Below are positions 31,815 through 41,799 of a DNA stretch of 64,000 nucleotides, in pieces. Numbering within the stretch: the first letter of the stretch is position 1; each line of letters starts with the position of its first letter. Where the stretch lies: positions 153,019,057 through 153,083,056 of the forward strand of contig CM043952.1 in assembly GCA_014529385.2 (NCBI GenBank). Reading direction: 5' to 3'. Origin of the DNA: Adiantum capillus-veneris. Taxonomy: Eukaryota > Streptophyta > Polypodiopsida > Polypodiales > Pteridaceae. Below the pieces are notes generated by a model. It ran no database searches, was not told the DNA's origin, and saw only the letters and a program-made list of their open reading frames with translations. The position numbers and the translations under genes were made by a program.

Positions 31815-32420
31815 CTACATCTTACTCAAAATACAGCCTTCATAAACATGTTCGACAGGTGCTTCAAGAGGCGGCAAAGAAGCAACCATATTAGATTTCT
31901 GCAAACGCAGCAAATTGGCAAAAGTCAGATGCTCAAAACGTGCATGCCACCGTTTTGCATCTGAAACATCCCTTGAATCTGCAACTTCATTTGCAAAATT
32001 TTGTCCACACTTGTCATACAAAGTGATCTTATACAGCCCACGACACAAAAGGCCACATGCAACAATTTCATCACCAAAACTAAGATCATGAACTGTACAT
32101 TTGTCATCCACAAATTTGACTACAAGTCCAAGTTTAGCAAGTGCAGATACAGACAAAAGAGTCTTCTTGATCCCAAGTACATAAAGTGCATCAATAAGTG
32201 TGAAAGAACTACCGTTTTCAACAATAAGCGCAATCTTTCCAACCCCCTGAACCGGATAAGAGGCATTGTTGGCACAAGTGAGTGAATTCCCATGAGGGAT
32301 AGACTCAAGAGAGATGAACAATTCAAAATGTGAGGTAATGTGCTATGTAGCACCACAGTTGAAATTCCACACATGTGAATCTGGAGCAACTGACATGCAT
32401 GCATCATGGAAAACAAGATT
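31815..32420 (-). pseudogene. Copia-2 protease and GAG-pre-integrase region
   Basis: The protease opens with HVWNFNCGAT followed by a stop; the expected DSGA has become NCGA, so the catalytic Asp is lost. It continues as LTCANNASYPVQGVGKIALI, LIDALYVLGIKKTLLSVSAL and the pre-integrase WHARFEHLTFANLLRLQKSN. A 168-codon stretch is open. Confidence 0.82.
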
Positions 32421-33469
32421 TTAAGTGGACTCTGCACTAAAAGCCCATTCTGCATCAACATCAGCATCACAGTCTCCTTTCATAGAAGACTCAACAATGG
32501 CTGCATTTGCAGTGGAACCAACATTTGCAGTGGAACCACCCTCTTTCTTCTTAGCCTCTTTGGCCTTCAACTTAGGACACTGCTTGATCAAGTGATCATT
32601 AGCTTTACAATAATGGAAATACATCTTCTTTTTGCCCTTATCACCACTAGAATTTCCACATGAATTTTTGCAAGCAGAAGCATTAGGAACATAAGTTTTT
32701 CCACTCACAGCATAACCATAACAAGTGGCTGCATTGTTGTTACCACCCTTTTTCTGAGAAGCAATAAAAGCATGTTCAACTGCACGTTGCCTAGTCTGTG
32801 TTTTGTCTAGAAAGTGACTCTTGCAACAATAATGTGCATAATGCATCAAACTTGACAACTTCATGTTTTCCTTGGGTCATAAGTCTCCAAGTCCTAACAA
32901 AAGTCTGGTAAGAATTTGGTAAGGCATCAAGAACAGTCTGCACAAGGGAACTATCTGAAATGACTTCACTTACAGAAATAATTTGCTCATTGATATCCCT
33001 AACACCAGCAAGGAAAGTGTCCATATCATCTTTCTCATGCATAATCTTCGATTCCAGCTCTTTACGCAGCAAAGCAATTTTAGCCTCATTGCGGCTTGCA
33101 TAAAGACCTGCTAGAATATCCCAAGCCTGTTTTGCAGATTTCGTTGAACGAAATGTGAGGAGTAATGGTGTGTTTCATAGACAACACAATCAATGCATGA
33201 ACCTGTGCATCCTTTACATCCCAATGATCTTGTTCTACTGTAGGCAAAACAACTCTAATAGCAGCAATCCTTACAGCAAGACCCGCAACATCCTCAACAT
33301 CGCCTACATCCTCAGAACCAGGACGTACATCAATGCCTTGCACAATATTCCAGACGCCCTTTGACACAAGAACATGTTGCATCATTTAAGCCCACATAGG
33401 GTAATTTTTCCCATCCAATCTGTCCTCAGCAGCAAACATCTTGAACACATCTGTGTTGTTGCCAGCCAT
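32421..33469 (-). pseudogene. gag: Copia-2 gag
   Basis: The ATG at 33469 (minus) gives MAGNNTDVFKMFAAEDRLDG, then a stop. Capsid-like text follows (VSKGVWNIVQGID, LRKELESKIMHEKDDMDTFL, VQTVLDALPNSYQTFVRTWR). The knuckle is CHYCKANDHLIKQCP, written in frame as FHYCKANDHLIKQCP with the first cysteine lost. An acidic/alanine tail follows. The same knuckle style appears in the fragment at 1925-2261. Confidence 0.82.
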
Positions 33470-33830
33470 GGAAAATGCCTGCACTTAAAGTGAAAACTGC
33501 CCGAAATGAGGAGAAACTGAGTGAGACCAGCATGTGCTCTATAGCACAACTCGCAGCAGACTGTATGCGACCTTCTATGCAGTAATTGGTGTTGACAAAA
33601 ATTCTGCACAAAATGACGAAATTGCATGTGCGGACCTGGCTATAGTGGAAACGGAGGTTGAAATGAGCCCTAATCAAAAATCTGAGCAGACTTAGCTCTA
33701 CGAGCTAGCCCAAAATTTTTGTCGCCTACGAACGCTCACCAAAGCTCACAGAAATCGGAGAAAGTGATCAGGTGTGTGTTGGAGCTGTTGGCGACTAAGC
33801 CCGAGAGGATGCAACTTGCTCTAATACCAA
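33470..33830 (-). other. Copia-2 leader with primer-binding site
   Basis: Non-coding leader between LTR and gag. TTGGTATTAGAGC (minus strand, about 33817-33829) directly follows the LTR end CCAACA and is a one-base variant of the initiator tRNA-Met site. Confidence 0.8.
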
Positions 33831-34026
33831 TTGTTGGAATTAGGGTTGCAAAGAAACGCACACAGCTTGGAGAAGACAAAGGAATCTCAAGGCACATGAC
33901 TAAGAGTGTGTTACTTAGTGTTCAATGGAAAGGTAGATAGCCTTAGAGTGATGGGCGTATATAAAATGCATGGGGGAAAAAACCTCCTAAAGAGGGAAAA
34001 ATTGCCCCGACGGTCCTAGTGTGTGA
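33831..34026 (-). repeat. 5' LTR of Copia-2
   Basis: It matches the left LTR over its length. Minus-strand end is CCCTAATTCCAACA, followed by the primer-binding site. Confidence 0.88.
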
Positions 34027-34374
34027 ATTGGGAGGAGTTGGCGACCGTCTAGACCATCGTCTTCATGGAGGTACATCTTCAAAGGAACTTAGTGATTTGC
34101 TTCTTTCTCGTTCTTTGGATTCCTCCTCTCTTATGGGAGAGAGTCTTCTTTTGGGAGTCTCATCAAGAGGCCTCCTAAGCTCTCTCTCCTCTTGGAGAGG
34201 AATGGAAAGCCCATAAGCACGAAGTTTTTGAGTAACTTCGGCATGCAAAGCAGGGTTGCCCATAGCTTGCTGCAACCTAGTAACAATCTAATTAACAAAC
34301 ATGGGGGCATCACCTTCATGTGAAAAATCAAAGTTATCAATGTTCATTCTACTCTCTTGGTTATTGTCAGCCAT
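34027..34374 (-). pseudogene. gag: gypsy-D gag N-terminus
   Basis: The start ATG is at 34374 (minus). Text RLQQAMGNPALHAEVTQKLR and RRLSPIREEESKERERSKSL aligns with the gypsy-B gag N-terminus (RLQQAMGNPSLQSEVQRQLR; RGLSPIREEEE). One stop and one frame change are present. The gene is cut by Copia-2 at the start of its RS-rich section. Confidence 0.88.
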
Positions 34375-34782
34375 GCTAATTAAACTTATGTATAAATTAC
34401 TTTGTGCTTTGGTACCCTCAAAAACCTTAGTCGCTACTCTTCTTTACCTTTGAAAATTAGTCCTCAAGCAGCTACACCCGTGGTCTAGAGTTTGTTGATT
34501 GCAAAGACCAGTGGAGAGGGTCTAACATGGCTCGATTGATTATGGTTCTTATTGAGCTTGCTTGTAGCTCAATAATGGTTAAGCCAAAGGCAAGCCCCGA
34601 GAGGCTCCATTATTAAAACTATAGTTTCCGACGGTGTACCTCGAACTAAGTCCTTCTCAACCAAGATAATAGATCCATGCCCCACTTACCCTATTGCAAT
34701 GAACAAGTCCAATCTTTCATGGACAACTTAAGGACCTCTCTTCTTAAGCAAGAAAAGACAAACCAATAGCTCTGATACCAAT
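34375..34782 (-). other. gypsy-D leader and primer-binding site
   Basis: Related to the G2 leader of gypsy-B (shared blocks around GTAAAGAGGAGTAGC and a TCGACGGTGAT-like motif). TTGGTATCAGAGC on the minus strand (34769-34781) is the primer-binding site. The 5' LTR expected to the right is replaced by a foldback sequence, so the element is truncated there. Confidence 0.75.
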
Positions 34783-34783
34783 G

Positions 34784-34922
34784 TATTGGAAAGGGCCTAT
34801 GAACTTTGAGCATAGTGGAATTAAGAGAGGGAGTGAGCATTTTTTATGAGACAACTTTGAGAACATAGAGGGTGAACTTAAATTTTCGCTATTCTCAAAG
34901 TTCATAGGCCATTTCCGTTATA
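34784..34922. repeat. foldback (inverted-repeat) element, arms ~32 bp
   Basis: Left arm GGCCTATGAACTTTGAG-CATAG (about 34794-34815) pairs with CTATTCTCAAAGTTCATAGGCC (about 34890-34911) with one mismatch. Pairing extends outward through GGAAA/TTTCC. The loop is about 75 bp. It may be a small MITE, or the remnant LTR end of gypsy-D folded by chance. Confidence 0.7.
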
Positions 34923-34929
34923 AAACTCG

Positions 34930-35700
34930 TCAAAAGCAAAATTGAAAGTTTCAATAGACTTTGTGGTAGAACGTGGATAGCGATCTATGTCTCTTAGAAG
35001 GAGATTGGAGCAGAATAGAGACCAACTAAGAAACACTGACTTCAATCAATTGAAACCAAGGTTTGGGATCAAATTGTGATTAAAAACACGCTCACAAAAC
35101 GAAAATTGAGAGCAAATACCTAAAGCGAGTCTACCTGACAAAAATTTGGGTTTTTTTAACTTTTTCTTGTCCAAATCCAAAAAGACTCTAGAAATAGGCT
35201 CCAAACAGCAAAGTCTACGAATTGGCAAAAATTTCATGTCCAGAAGAGATGAAACATGGATTGCGATCCATGTCCCCCATTTGAGATTTTTGGTAGGAAC
35301 CCAAACAATTTGTAGTAGAGACCTATAAAAACATATCTCGAAAAACAAATTTGCAAAAAGAGTTCAAAAAGTATACCAAAATGCCAAGAATTAATTCATG
35401 GCAAAAAATCTCAAAGTTGGACCTAGGTTTTGATTTTCAGCTAACCTAAACCAATTCAAATCACATAAAAAACATAAATATGATGGTAACATGGAACCAA
35501 TGGCAAACTTTGGGCAAAGTTTCATCATATTTGGCCACTGAGGTACATGGATCATGATCCATGTCTCCATGAAATGTAGATTTTGGTTGCCTTGCTTGGT
35601 TCTATATAGACATCATCATTTCAGTGTAAAAGGAGTAAAATCCGCTTCCAAAACCAAGAGATAGGTTTGGTGCGAAAAGTGCAATCGTTTGATCAACTCA
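34930..35700. repeat. ~290-bp divergent tandem units each with a GGATNNNGATCC-type palindrome
   Basis: Palindromic cores CGTGGATAGCGATCTATGT, CATGGATTGCGATCCATGT and CATGGATCATGATCCATGT occur near 34971, 35259 and 35549, spaced about 288 and 290. Other text around them is weakly related. Position and period mirror the repeats at 12541-13210. It lies 5' of a gypsy gag region and is probably leader sequence. Confidence 0.6.
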
Positions 35701-36990
35701 AAAATTTTATGACTAAGAGAGTGGCTATAATCTCATAGCCATCGAGTATTTATTGTGTAGATTATGAAGGCATTGCAGCTTGAGGAGATTTCAATTTGGA
35801 GATTTAAAGCAACCAAAGAGGTAACATGTTAGGGTTTTCCAAGAGTGATTATTTCTTGATGTATCTAAGATCAAGTAGATTGTACCCGATTAGAAACCCT
35901 GTGTTGTAGGAGACCAAGTGAGCAATATTTGTTGAAGAGTGTGCAAATCAGGGACCATTGGCTCCCTTAGAGATGATCATTGAGGAAATTTTGTCTGATA
36001 AATCATCAGAGAGATCTTACATCGTCATGGTTCAGGGATTCAACAAGGTGAGTTTTAAAGAGGGCCCTATGGGGGAAGTAGGACCATCCCAGCTTGCACC
36101 CACAACAAAATTGTTGCACAGTATCAATTCAAAAACAACAAAAAAGTAGAGATCTACATAGATGGTATGGATATCCACTGCGTGGAATTAGAGGAAACAC
36201 CTAGCGAGTTTAAGGACCTAGTGCATGTTAACTATAGTAGTGGTGATCGATACTTAGACAATGAGGGAACAATGTATTTAGTTGTGCACAACCCCTATTT
36301 TGTGGACAAATGGGAAATGACGGGCACAAAACAGAAAGTTGAAGTAGAGCCGGAAGACGATCCGCCTAAGTTGGATAAGCCAAAACGAGTCAATACTCAC
36401 ATAGGGCTGTTTAAATACAATAATGGTGAACAAATGCACTAATACAAATGTGATGAACCCTACATAGAAGAGTTGTTAGAGCACAAAAATTTGTATGTTT
36501 TTACATTCATTAAAGGGAGATGCACCCATATCATCATGCTTTACAAGTATGGACATCGTTACTTGCGATAGTAGACCAAAGAGAACTTGAGAGATATACA
36601 TATGTTAGAGGCCCACTCCATCAATACTATATCACTCCTAGCACAGCCAGACCTCTTGTATCAAACATCACACCAGGTAAGAGAAGACTAAGTTCAAAAA
36701 GATCGAGAATTACTGATTTAATGAGCCAACAATAGATGATATTTATGGGATCCTTGGATTCCAGGGTTCCAATGATTACACATAGGGGCATGAAGCTACT
36801 GGCACGATATATAATATGAGAGATCCATTGACCTTGATGAGAGAGAGAGAGAGAGAGAGAGATGTGCATCTTGAGGAGAGTCATAGAAAGAACTCCAATT
36901 AGAGTTCCTAGTGGGGGGTTATGAAGCTAGAGACATCCTAGCAAGAGAGCTAGGAGTAGTGGGAATGGTTGTAGAAACACAACGTATGCA
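35701..36990 (+). pseudogene. gypsy-E 5' region, unidentified coding
   Basis: Short open stretches continue one another in shifting frames (PLEMIIEEILSDKSSERSYI; ELEETPSEFKDLVHVNYSSG; DPPKLDKPKRVNTHIGLFKY). They look like protein-coding remnants upstream of gag, as in plant gypsy elements with an N-terminal gag extension, but no family is recognised. A short (GA)n tract lies at about 36839-36861. Confidence 0.4.
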
Positions 36991-37660
36991 ACCATTTCAG
37001 ATAGCTAAATATATTTTTTAAAAGTATAATGGATCAAGATATCCAAATGCTCATGTCTCAATCTTCAAACAAGTTTTGAGAGCAAAACAGATTGCGGATT
37101 TTCACACCCAGTATAAAGGATTTGGGCTAATGTTGGAAGGAATAGCCTTGGTGTGGTTCCAACATTTGAACATAGGCAATTTTCCACTTATAGAGAAACT
37201 TTTGTGTGAATTTGCTGAGGAATTCTCTAAAAAGGGAATCAAGCATAATATAGTGTCCCAAATCTATGCTTTCAAGAAAAAAGAGATTGAGAAAGTGAAG
37301 GAAGCTTCGCTTCACTTCAAATAGTATATAGAGAGGTACCCTGTGAAAGAGTTACCACAAGAGATTGAGAAAGTGAAGGAAGCTTCGCTTCACTTCAAAT
37401 AGTATATAGAGAGGTACCCTGTGAAAGAGTTACCACAAGATGAGAGGCTATTTGTTCTCTTTATAGAGGGCTTGAGGAATAAAACTCTCAAGAAGGACCT
37501 GCATTTGAAAGAATGTATGACGTTTGAGCAAGTCACTAGAGAGGATTTATATCTAGTTGACAATTGCAAGGCCTATGGGGAGGTGATTGAAGACGCAGAG
37601 AACATGACTGATGGCACCTCTTCTAGGACGAGTGAATTCACAACAAAGTAGAATATTCAA
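36991..37660 (+). pseudogene. gag: gypsy-E gag capsid domain
   Basis: Typical retrotransposon gag (PF03732-type) text: KYNGSRYPNAHVSIFKQV (frame with one stop), LMLEGIALVWFQHLNIGNFP, FAEEFSKKGIKHNIVSQIYA, then YIERYPVKELPQDERLFVLF, FIEGLRNKTLKKDLHLKECM. The WFQHL motif and the spacing to the ELLP-like FIEGL helix are standard for plant gypsy capsids. A stop (TAG) within each of two tandem copies of a 78-bp segment and a frame change disable it. Confidence 0.75.
37284..37439 (+). repeat. 78-bp in-frame tandem duplication in gag
   Basis: The segment AGATTGAGAAAGTGAAGGAA... ending GAGTTACCACAAGA occurs twice, at 37284 and 37362. It is 26 codons (EIEKVKEASLHFK, stop, YIERYPVKELPQ), so the frame is kept. 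The copies appear identical, implying a recent event after the TAG arose. Confidence 0.95.
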
Positions 37661-37879
37661 ACTCTTACCATGCCAAACATGGATCAATTAACCGAAGAAG
37701 GAGTAAGGAGAATGAACCAAAACTATAGACATAAACCAAACATACGACAACAACCAATTAGGAGATGCACTACAAGAGGTCACTTAAATTCCAGTGCCAC
37801 ATTAACGGCATCACTAGTGGGCGTCGGTATATGTGTATGTATGTATGGAGGGAGCTAAAGTTTTTTAACAAAATTATTT

Positions 37880-38000
37880 TGAAATTTTTGACGGCTGTTC
37901 CGGTGCCTATTCCGACGTCAACATGCATGCACTTTTCAACGCTCACTCCGACGCATTTTCTAACGCCTACACCGATTTTTGTACCGATGGTACCTGCAAA
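37880..38000. repeat. CACTA left subterminal repeats
   Basis: Repeated CCGACG, CCGGTGCC, CACTCCGACGC and CACCGATTTTTGTACCGATGG motifs form the subterminal array that TNPA-type proteins bind in known CACTA elements (binding here is inferred). Confidence 0.65.
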
Positions 38001-38459
38001 AAACAAAACCGCGGGCTTTCTCTGCGCATTTCTCTTCTTCTTGCACCTTTTCTCAAGCTCTCTCCTTCCTCACCTCTAATAGATCTGGTGCAAAACAAGC
38101 TGTCGGAAGTGCTAATCTTGCTTGTGGGTTAGCCCATGACACTAAGGTGAGATTTTTTTCATGTTTACTTGGAGATTTAGGGTTTAGGCTTTAACTTTGT
38201 GTTTGTGTGTGCGTTTTTGCAGGTTTCGGGACATTTACAACTTTTTTTATTGCTCAAATAGGACGAATGTGAGTACTCAAGCCTCTAAATGCATATTAAA
38301 TTTATTTAAATTAATTTGTATATTAAGAAAAGAAAATTTCATGCTTTAAACTTTGAATGCTTTAAAAGAAATTATGGTTTATGACGTGAAATTTTATTTT
38401 GAATTATGAAATTTTTTTGGTTTGGTTTATGAAAAAATCTTGTTTCGAAGAAATTTCGT

Positions 38460-38739
38460 TTATGTTTTAGGTTAAGTTTAGGTTATAAATTAGGTTAGGT
38501 TACGTTAGTTTATCTTATACATTAGGTTAGGTTAAGTTAAACTACACTAAATTAGGTTATATGTTAAGTTAGGTTATCTTATACGTTAGGTTAGGTTAAG
38601 TTAAGCTACGTTAGGTTAGGTTAGGTTAAGCTACGTTAGGTTAGGTTAGGTTAAGTTAAGCAACGTTAGATTAAGCTACATTAGGTTAGGTTATGTTAAG
38701 CTACATTAGGTTAGGTTAGGCTAAGCTACGTTCGGCAAT
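38460..38739. repeat. TTAGG-like tandem array
   Basis: Degenerate runs of GGTTA/TTAGG with variants GTTAAGCTAC and TTATCTTATAC. The unit differs from the plant telomere repeat TTTAGGG. A shorter TTAGG run is found on the other side of the palindrome array (39953-40000) and near 40083-40147. Confidence 0.85.
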
Positions 38740-39955
38740 ATGGCAAGCCATAGAGCTTGCCCACAGCGCATATTAAAAACAACACAATGGCGATCTATTC
38801 GTCTCAATACGTCAAGCCATAAAGCTTACCCACAACACATATGCATTGTGGGCAAGCTCTATGGTTTTCCGTATTGCCAAGGCTCGCCATTGTGTTGTTT
38901 ATATGTCCACGAACGGTTTTCAAGTACTAAAATAGCTAAGCAGCCTTGAAAATAACACAATGGCGAGCCGTTTGGCAATACGGCAAGCCATAGAGCTTGC
39001 CCACAATGCATATGTATTGTACGCAAGCTCTATGGCTTGACGTATTGCCAAACGGCTCGCTATTGTGTTTTCTATATGTCTGCAAGCACTTTTCAAATCC
39101 TAAAATAGCTAAGCGGCCCTAAAAACAACACAATGGCAAGCCTTTTGGCAATACGGCAAGCCATAGATCTTACTTACAATGCATATGCATTGTGGGCAAG
39201 CTTTATGGCTTGCCATATTGCCAAACGGCTCTCCATTGTGTTGTCTATATGTTTGAGAGTGATTTTCAAGCGCTAAAATTGCATCGTGTCCCTAAAAACA
39301 ACACAATGGCGATCCGTTTGGCAATACGGCAAGCCCTAAAGCTTGCCCACAAAGCATATGCATTGAGAGAAAGCCATAGTGAGGGCAAGCTCTATGGCTT
39401 GCCGTATTGCCAACAACTTTCCATTGTGTTGTTTTTATGTCCGCAAGCGGTTTTCAAGCCCTAAAATAGCTAAGCAGCCCTAAAAACAACACAATGGCAA
39501 GCTGTTTGGTAATACAACAAGCCATAGAGTTTTCCCACAATGCATATGCATTGTGTGCAATCTCTATGGTTTGCCCTATTGTCAAAAGGCTAGCCATTGT
39601 GTTGCTTATATGTCTGCAAGCAATTTTCAAGCGCTAAAATTGCCTCATGTCCCAAAAAACAACACAATGGCAATCTGTTTGGCAATACGGCGAGCCATAA
39701 AGCTTGCCCACAAGGCATATGTATTGTGGGCAAGCTCTATGGCTTGCCATATTTCCAACAGCTCACCATTGAGTTGTCTATATGTCTACGGTTTTCAGAC
39801 CCTAAAATCGCTTTGCAACCCTAAAAACAACACAATAGTGAGCCGTCTGTCAAATTGGCAAGCCATAGAGCTTGCCGACATCGCATATGCATTGTGGGCA
39901 AGTTGTATGGCTTGCCGTTTTTCCAAACACCTTACCATTGTGTTGTTTTTATGTT
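38740..39955. repeat. array of seven ~175-bp units, each a ~115-bp near-perfect palindrome
   Basis: Each unit begins AACACAATGGC, reads through GGCAATACGGCAAGCCATAG and GCTTGCCCACAATGCATATG, then returns as the reverse complement to GCCATTGTGTTGT. A ~57-bp single-copy spacer ending CTAAAATAGCTAAGC-GCCCTAAAAAC follows. Units start near 38768, 38955, 39128, 39300, 39489, 39661 and 39828. Small open frames here arise from the repeat and are not genes. Confidence 0.9.
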
Positions 39956-40000
39956 AGGTTAGGTTAGGTTATAGGTTAGGTGAGATTATAGGTTAGGTTA

Positions 40001-40697
40001 GAGCTAGCGGCAAATTAATAGTAGAAAAAACGCAAACGGACTTTGAAGATGACTTGTGTACTTCTAAAAACACAAACGGACTTTGGTTAGATTAGGTTAT
40101 AAGTTAGGTTACATTAAGTTAGGTTAGGTTTAGGTTATAGGTTAGGTTAGAGCTAGTGACAAATTAATAGTAGAAAAACGCAATTGGACTTCAAAAGTGC
40201 ACACAGACTTCAAGAACCTTAATATATAGTCATTGACCAATAAAGACGAAATTATTACCCTGTGGTCCTAATATCCGTGCACCTCTAGGCGTACGGGGAT
40301 CGGGCATGGCTAGAGAATGTGAGGTTGTTAGAGCTAGCAGCAAATAGTTGAAAAAACATAATCAGACTTCAAAAGTGCACACAGACTTCAAGAACTTTAA
40401 TATATAGTCATTGACCAATAAAGACGAGATTATTACCTTGTGGTCCTAATCTTCGTGCACCTCTAGACCGAGGCGTAGGGGGATCGGGCATGGCTAGAGA
40501 ATGTGAGGTTGTTAGAGCTAGCAGCAAATAGTTGAAAAAACGCAATCGGTCTTCAAAAGTGCACACAGACTTCAAGAACTTCAATATATAGTCATTGACC
40601 AATAAAGACAAGATTATTACCTTGTGGTCCTAATCTCCGTGCACCTCTAGACCGAGGTGTGCGGGGATCAGGCCTGGCTAGAGAATGTGAGGTTGTC
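40001..40697. repeat. ~183-bp tandem repeat, three units plus a partial
   Basis: Units start with GAGCTAGCAGCAAATAGTTG-like text at about 40149, 40331 and 40515, with a partial first unit at 40000. Each contains CAAAAGTGCACACAGACTTC, ATATATAGTCATTGACCAAT and CTAGAGAATGTGAGGTTGT. Copies are highly similar. Confidence 0.92.
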
Positions 40698-41039
40698 ATG
40701 TATTGCCATGTACTTAGTAGTGTGTAGTTTTAACAACTAGAGTGTTTTAATTATTTGTTGCATCATTGGTAGATAAAGTATGGACGATAGGATGGCATGT
40801 ACTTGTGTGCATTGCAAGCATCAGATCTTTCAAAAATGAAAAATCTGCGACCAACACATACGCAATCATGGTCTCTTTCCGATACAGCAACTATAAGACT
40901 TGCGTTATCGATCTCATGTTCTAGAGATTGAAGGTCAAAATCCACAAGTAGATATTGCTCCAACTTCATCCCAGAGAAGATGATTTTTAAACGAGTAGTC
41001 ATCAATTGAGTCCTCCTAACTAATACCTGATGCGGCATT
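40698..41039. other. CACTA internal spacer
   Basis: No domain is recognised on either strand. It lies between the tandem arrays and the TNP2-like exon. Confidence 0.45.
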
Positions 41040-41757
41040 TCAAGAAGTAGAGATGGAGCGTTCTTTCACATGGATTTCAACATAGAAGGTGAGAACATGG
41101 AACGCAGTACTGTGGACCAACGTTAGCCATCCCGTTCATATCGACGGCATGATAGCAACGATAAAGAGGGCGAGATGATGCAAAGTTTTGCACCCATGCC
41201 GCTCTACACTCGTGCAAAAATCTTAGTTCTCTATACTGCGTTGGCAATGCTTAATTTGCAGTCTAACGCCTCAGTCACAGAGATTTTCAGGTAAGTACAT
41301 TGTATCCTAAGCATGATAAAGTGCAAATTACAGTTCATATAAAGTGATCAAAGGGCTGACTTGTTCATGTAACGACAGGTTTCTCAATGAGCAAATCTTT
41401 CCAGAAGGGAATCACATACCCCCTACCTGCCCAGTCGCTAAAAAGCTTCTTACTAATTTGGGCTTGGATTATCACAAAATACATGCATGTCCTAATGATT
41501 GTGTGCTTTTTTACAATGAGTATCCAAACTTGGAACAGTGTCCCAATTGTGGATCAAACAGGTACAAGGAGAACACACAAGGAAAATGTATCCCTGCAAA
41601 GGTCCTTCGACACTTTCCTATCATTCCAAGACTAAAGAGCATGTTCAAGTGCAAGTCCATAGCCGCTTTGAATGGAGTGTTGATTACTGAAGAGGAGATG
41701 TCAAAGGGTTGCGATTGGCATGTATATTTCACAACTTCCTTTTTGAGCTCCACATGA
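41040..41757 (+). pseudogene. TNP2-like CACTA transposase, N-terminal part with intron
   Basis: TNP2 is the CACTA transposase. Exon text MMQSFAPMPLYTRAKILVLY and LNLQSNASVTEIF joins across an 88-bp intron (GT at 41291-41292, AG at 41377-41378) to FLNEQIFPEGNHIPPTCPVA. The splice keeps the frame exactly and removes the stops. LDYHKIHACPNDCVLFYNEY, the hallmark TNP2 motif, and CPNCGSNRYKE follow, then PRLKSMFKCKSIAAL. After EEMSKGCDW the expected several-hundred-residue catalytic region is absent. Confidence 0.85.
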
Positions 41758-41799
41758 TCACATTGCTTTAATAACTTTTAGTCTGTTTCAATTTTGTGG

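Larger units (their letters stand above)
29068..34026 (-). mobile_element. Copia-2 (minus), nested in gypsy-D gag
   Basis: Two ~195-bp LTRs (29068-29261, 33831-34026) differ by roughly 7% by eye. Between them in minus orientation lie primer-binding site, gag, protease, integrase, RT and RNase H. The gag text of gypsy-D is found on both sides (34027-34374 and up to 29066), showing insertion into that gene in the same orientation. No clean 5-bp duplication is seen. Several stops and an internal RT deletion inactivate it. Confidence 0.9.
24842..34782 (-). mobile_element. gypsy-D (minus), integrase deleted, with nested insertions
   Basis: Right to left: a primer-binding site (34769-34781), leader, gag N-terminus, [Copia-2 insertion 29068-34026], rest of gag, protease, RT, RNase H interrupted by the poly-G element, a short pre-integrase tail, and LTR. 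The proteins align with gypsy-B throughout. Integrase is absent: the frame runs from the RNase H end (LHGNRL) almost straight to the LTR. It could not have moved without help in its present form. Confidence 0.85.
35901..37767 (+). mobile_element. gypsy-E, left part (gag region) split by CACTA
   Basis: Gypsy gag coding ends abruptly at the CACTA terminus at 37768. Gag-linker-like proline-rich text appears after the other CACTA terminus at 44610. Neither pol nor LTRs of this copy are seen in the window. Confidence 0.6.

Noticed and set aside
34063-34340. Two overlapping minus-strand frames as distinct genes
   Set aside because: Both are parts of one gypsy-D gag N-terminus separated by a frameshift.
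38460-38739. True telomere
   Set aside because: Degenerate interstitial TTAGG variants inside a transposon, not terminal, and not the plant repeat.
38740-39957. CRISPR-like array
   Set aside because: Units are long palindromes with conserved, not variable, spacers; the setting is a plant CACTA transposon.
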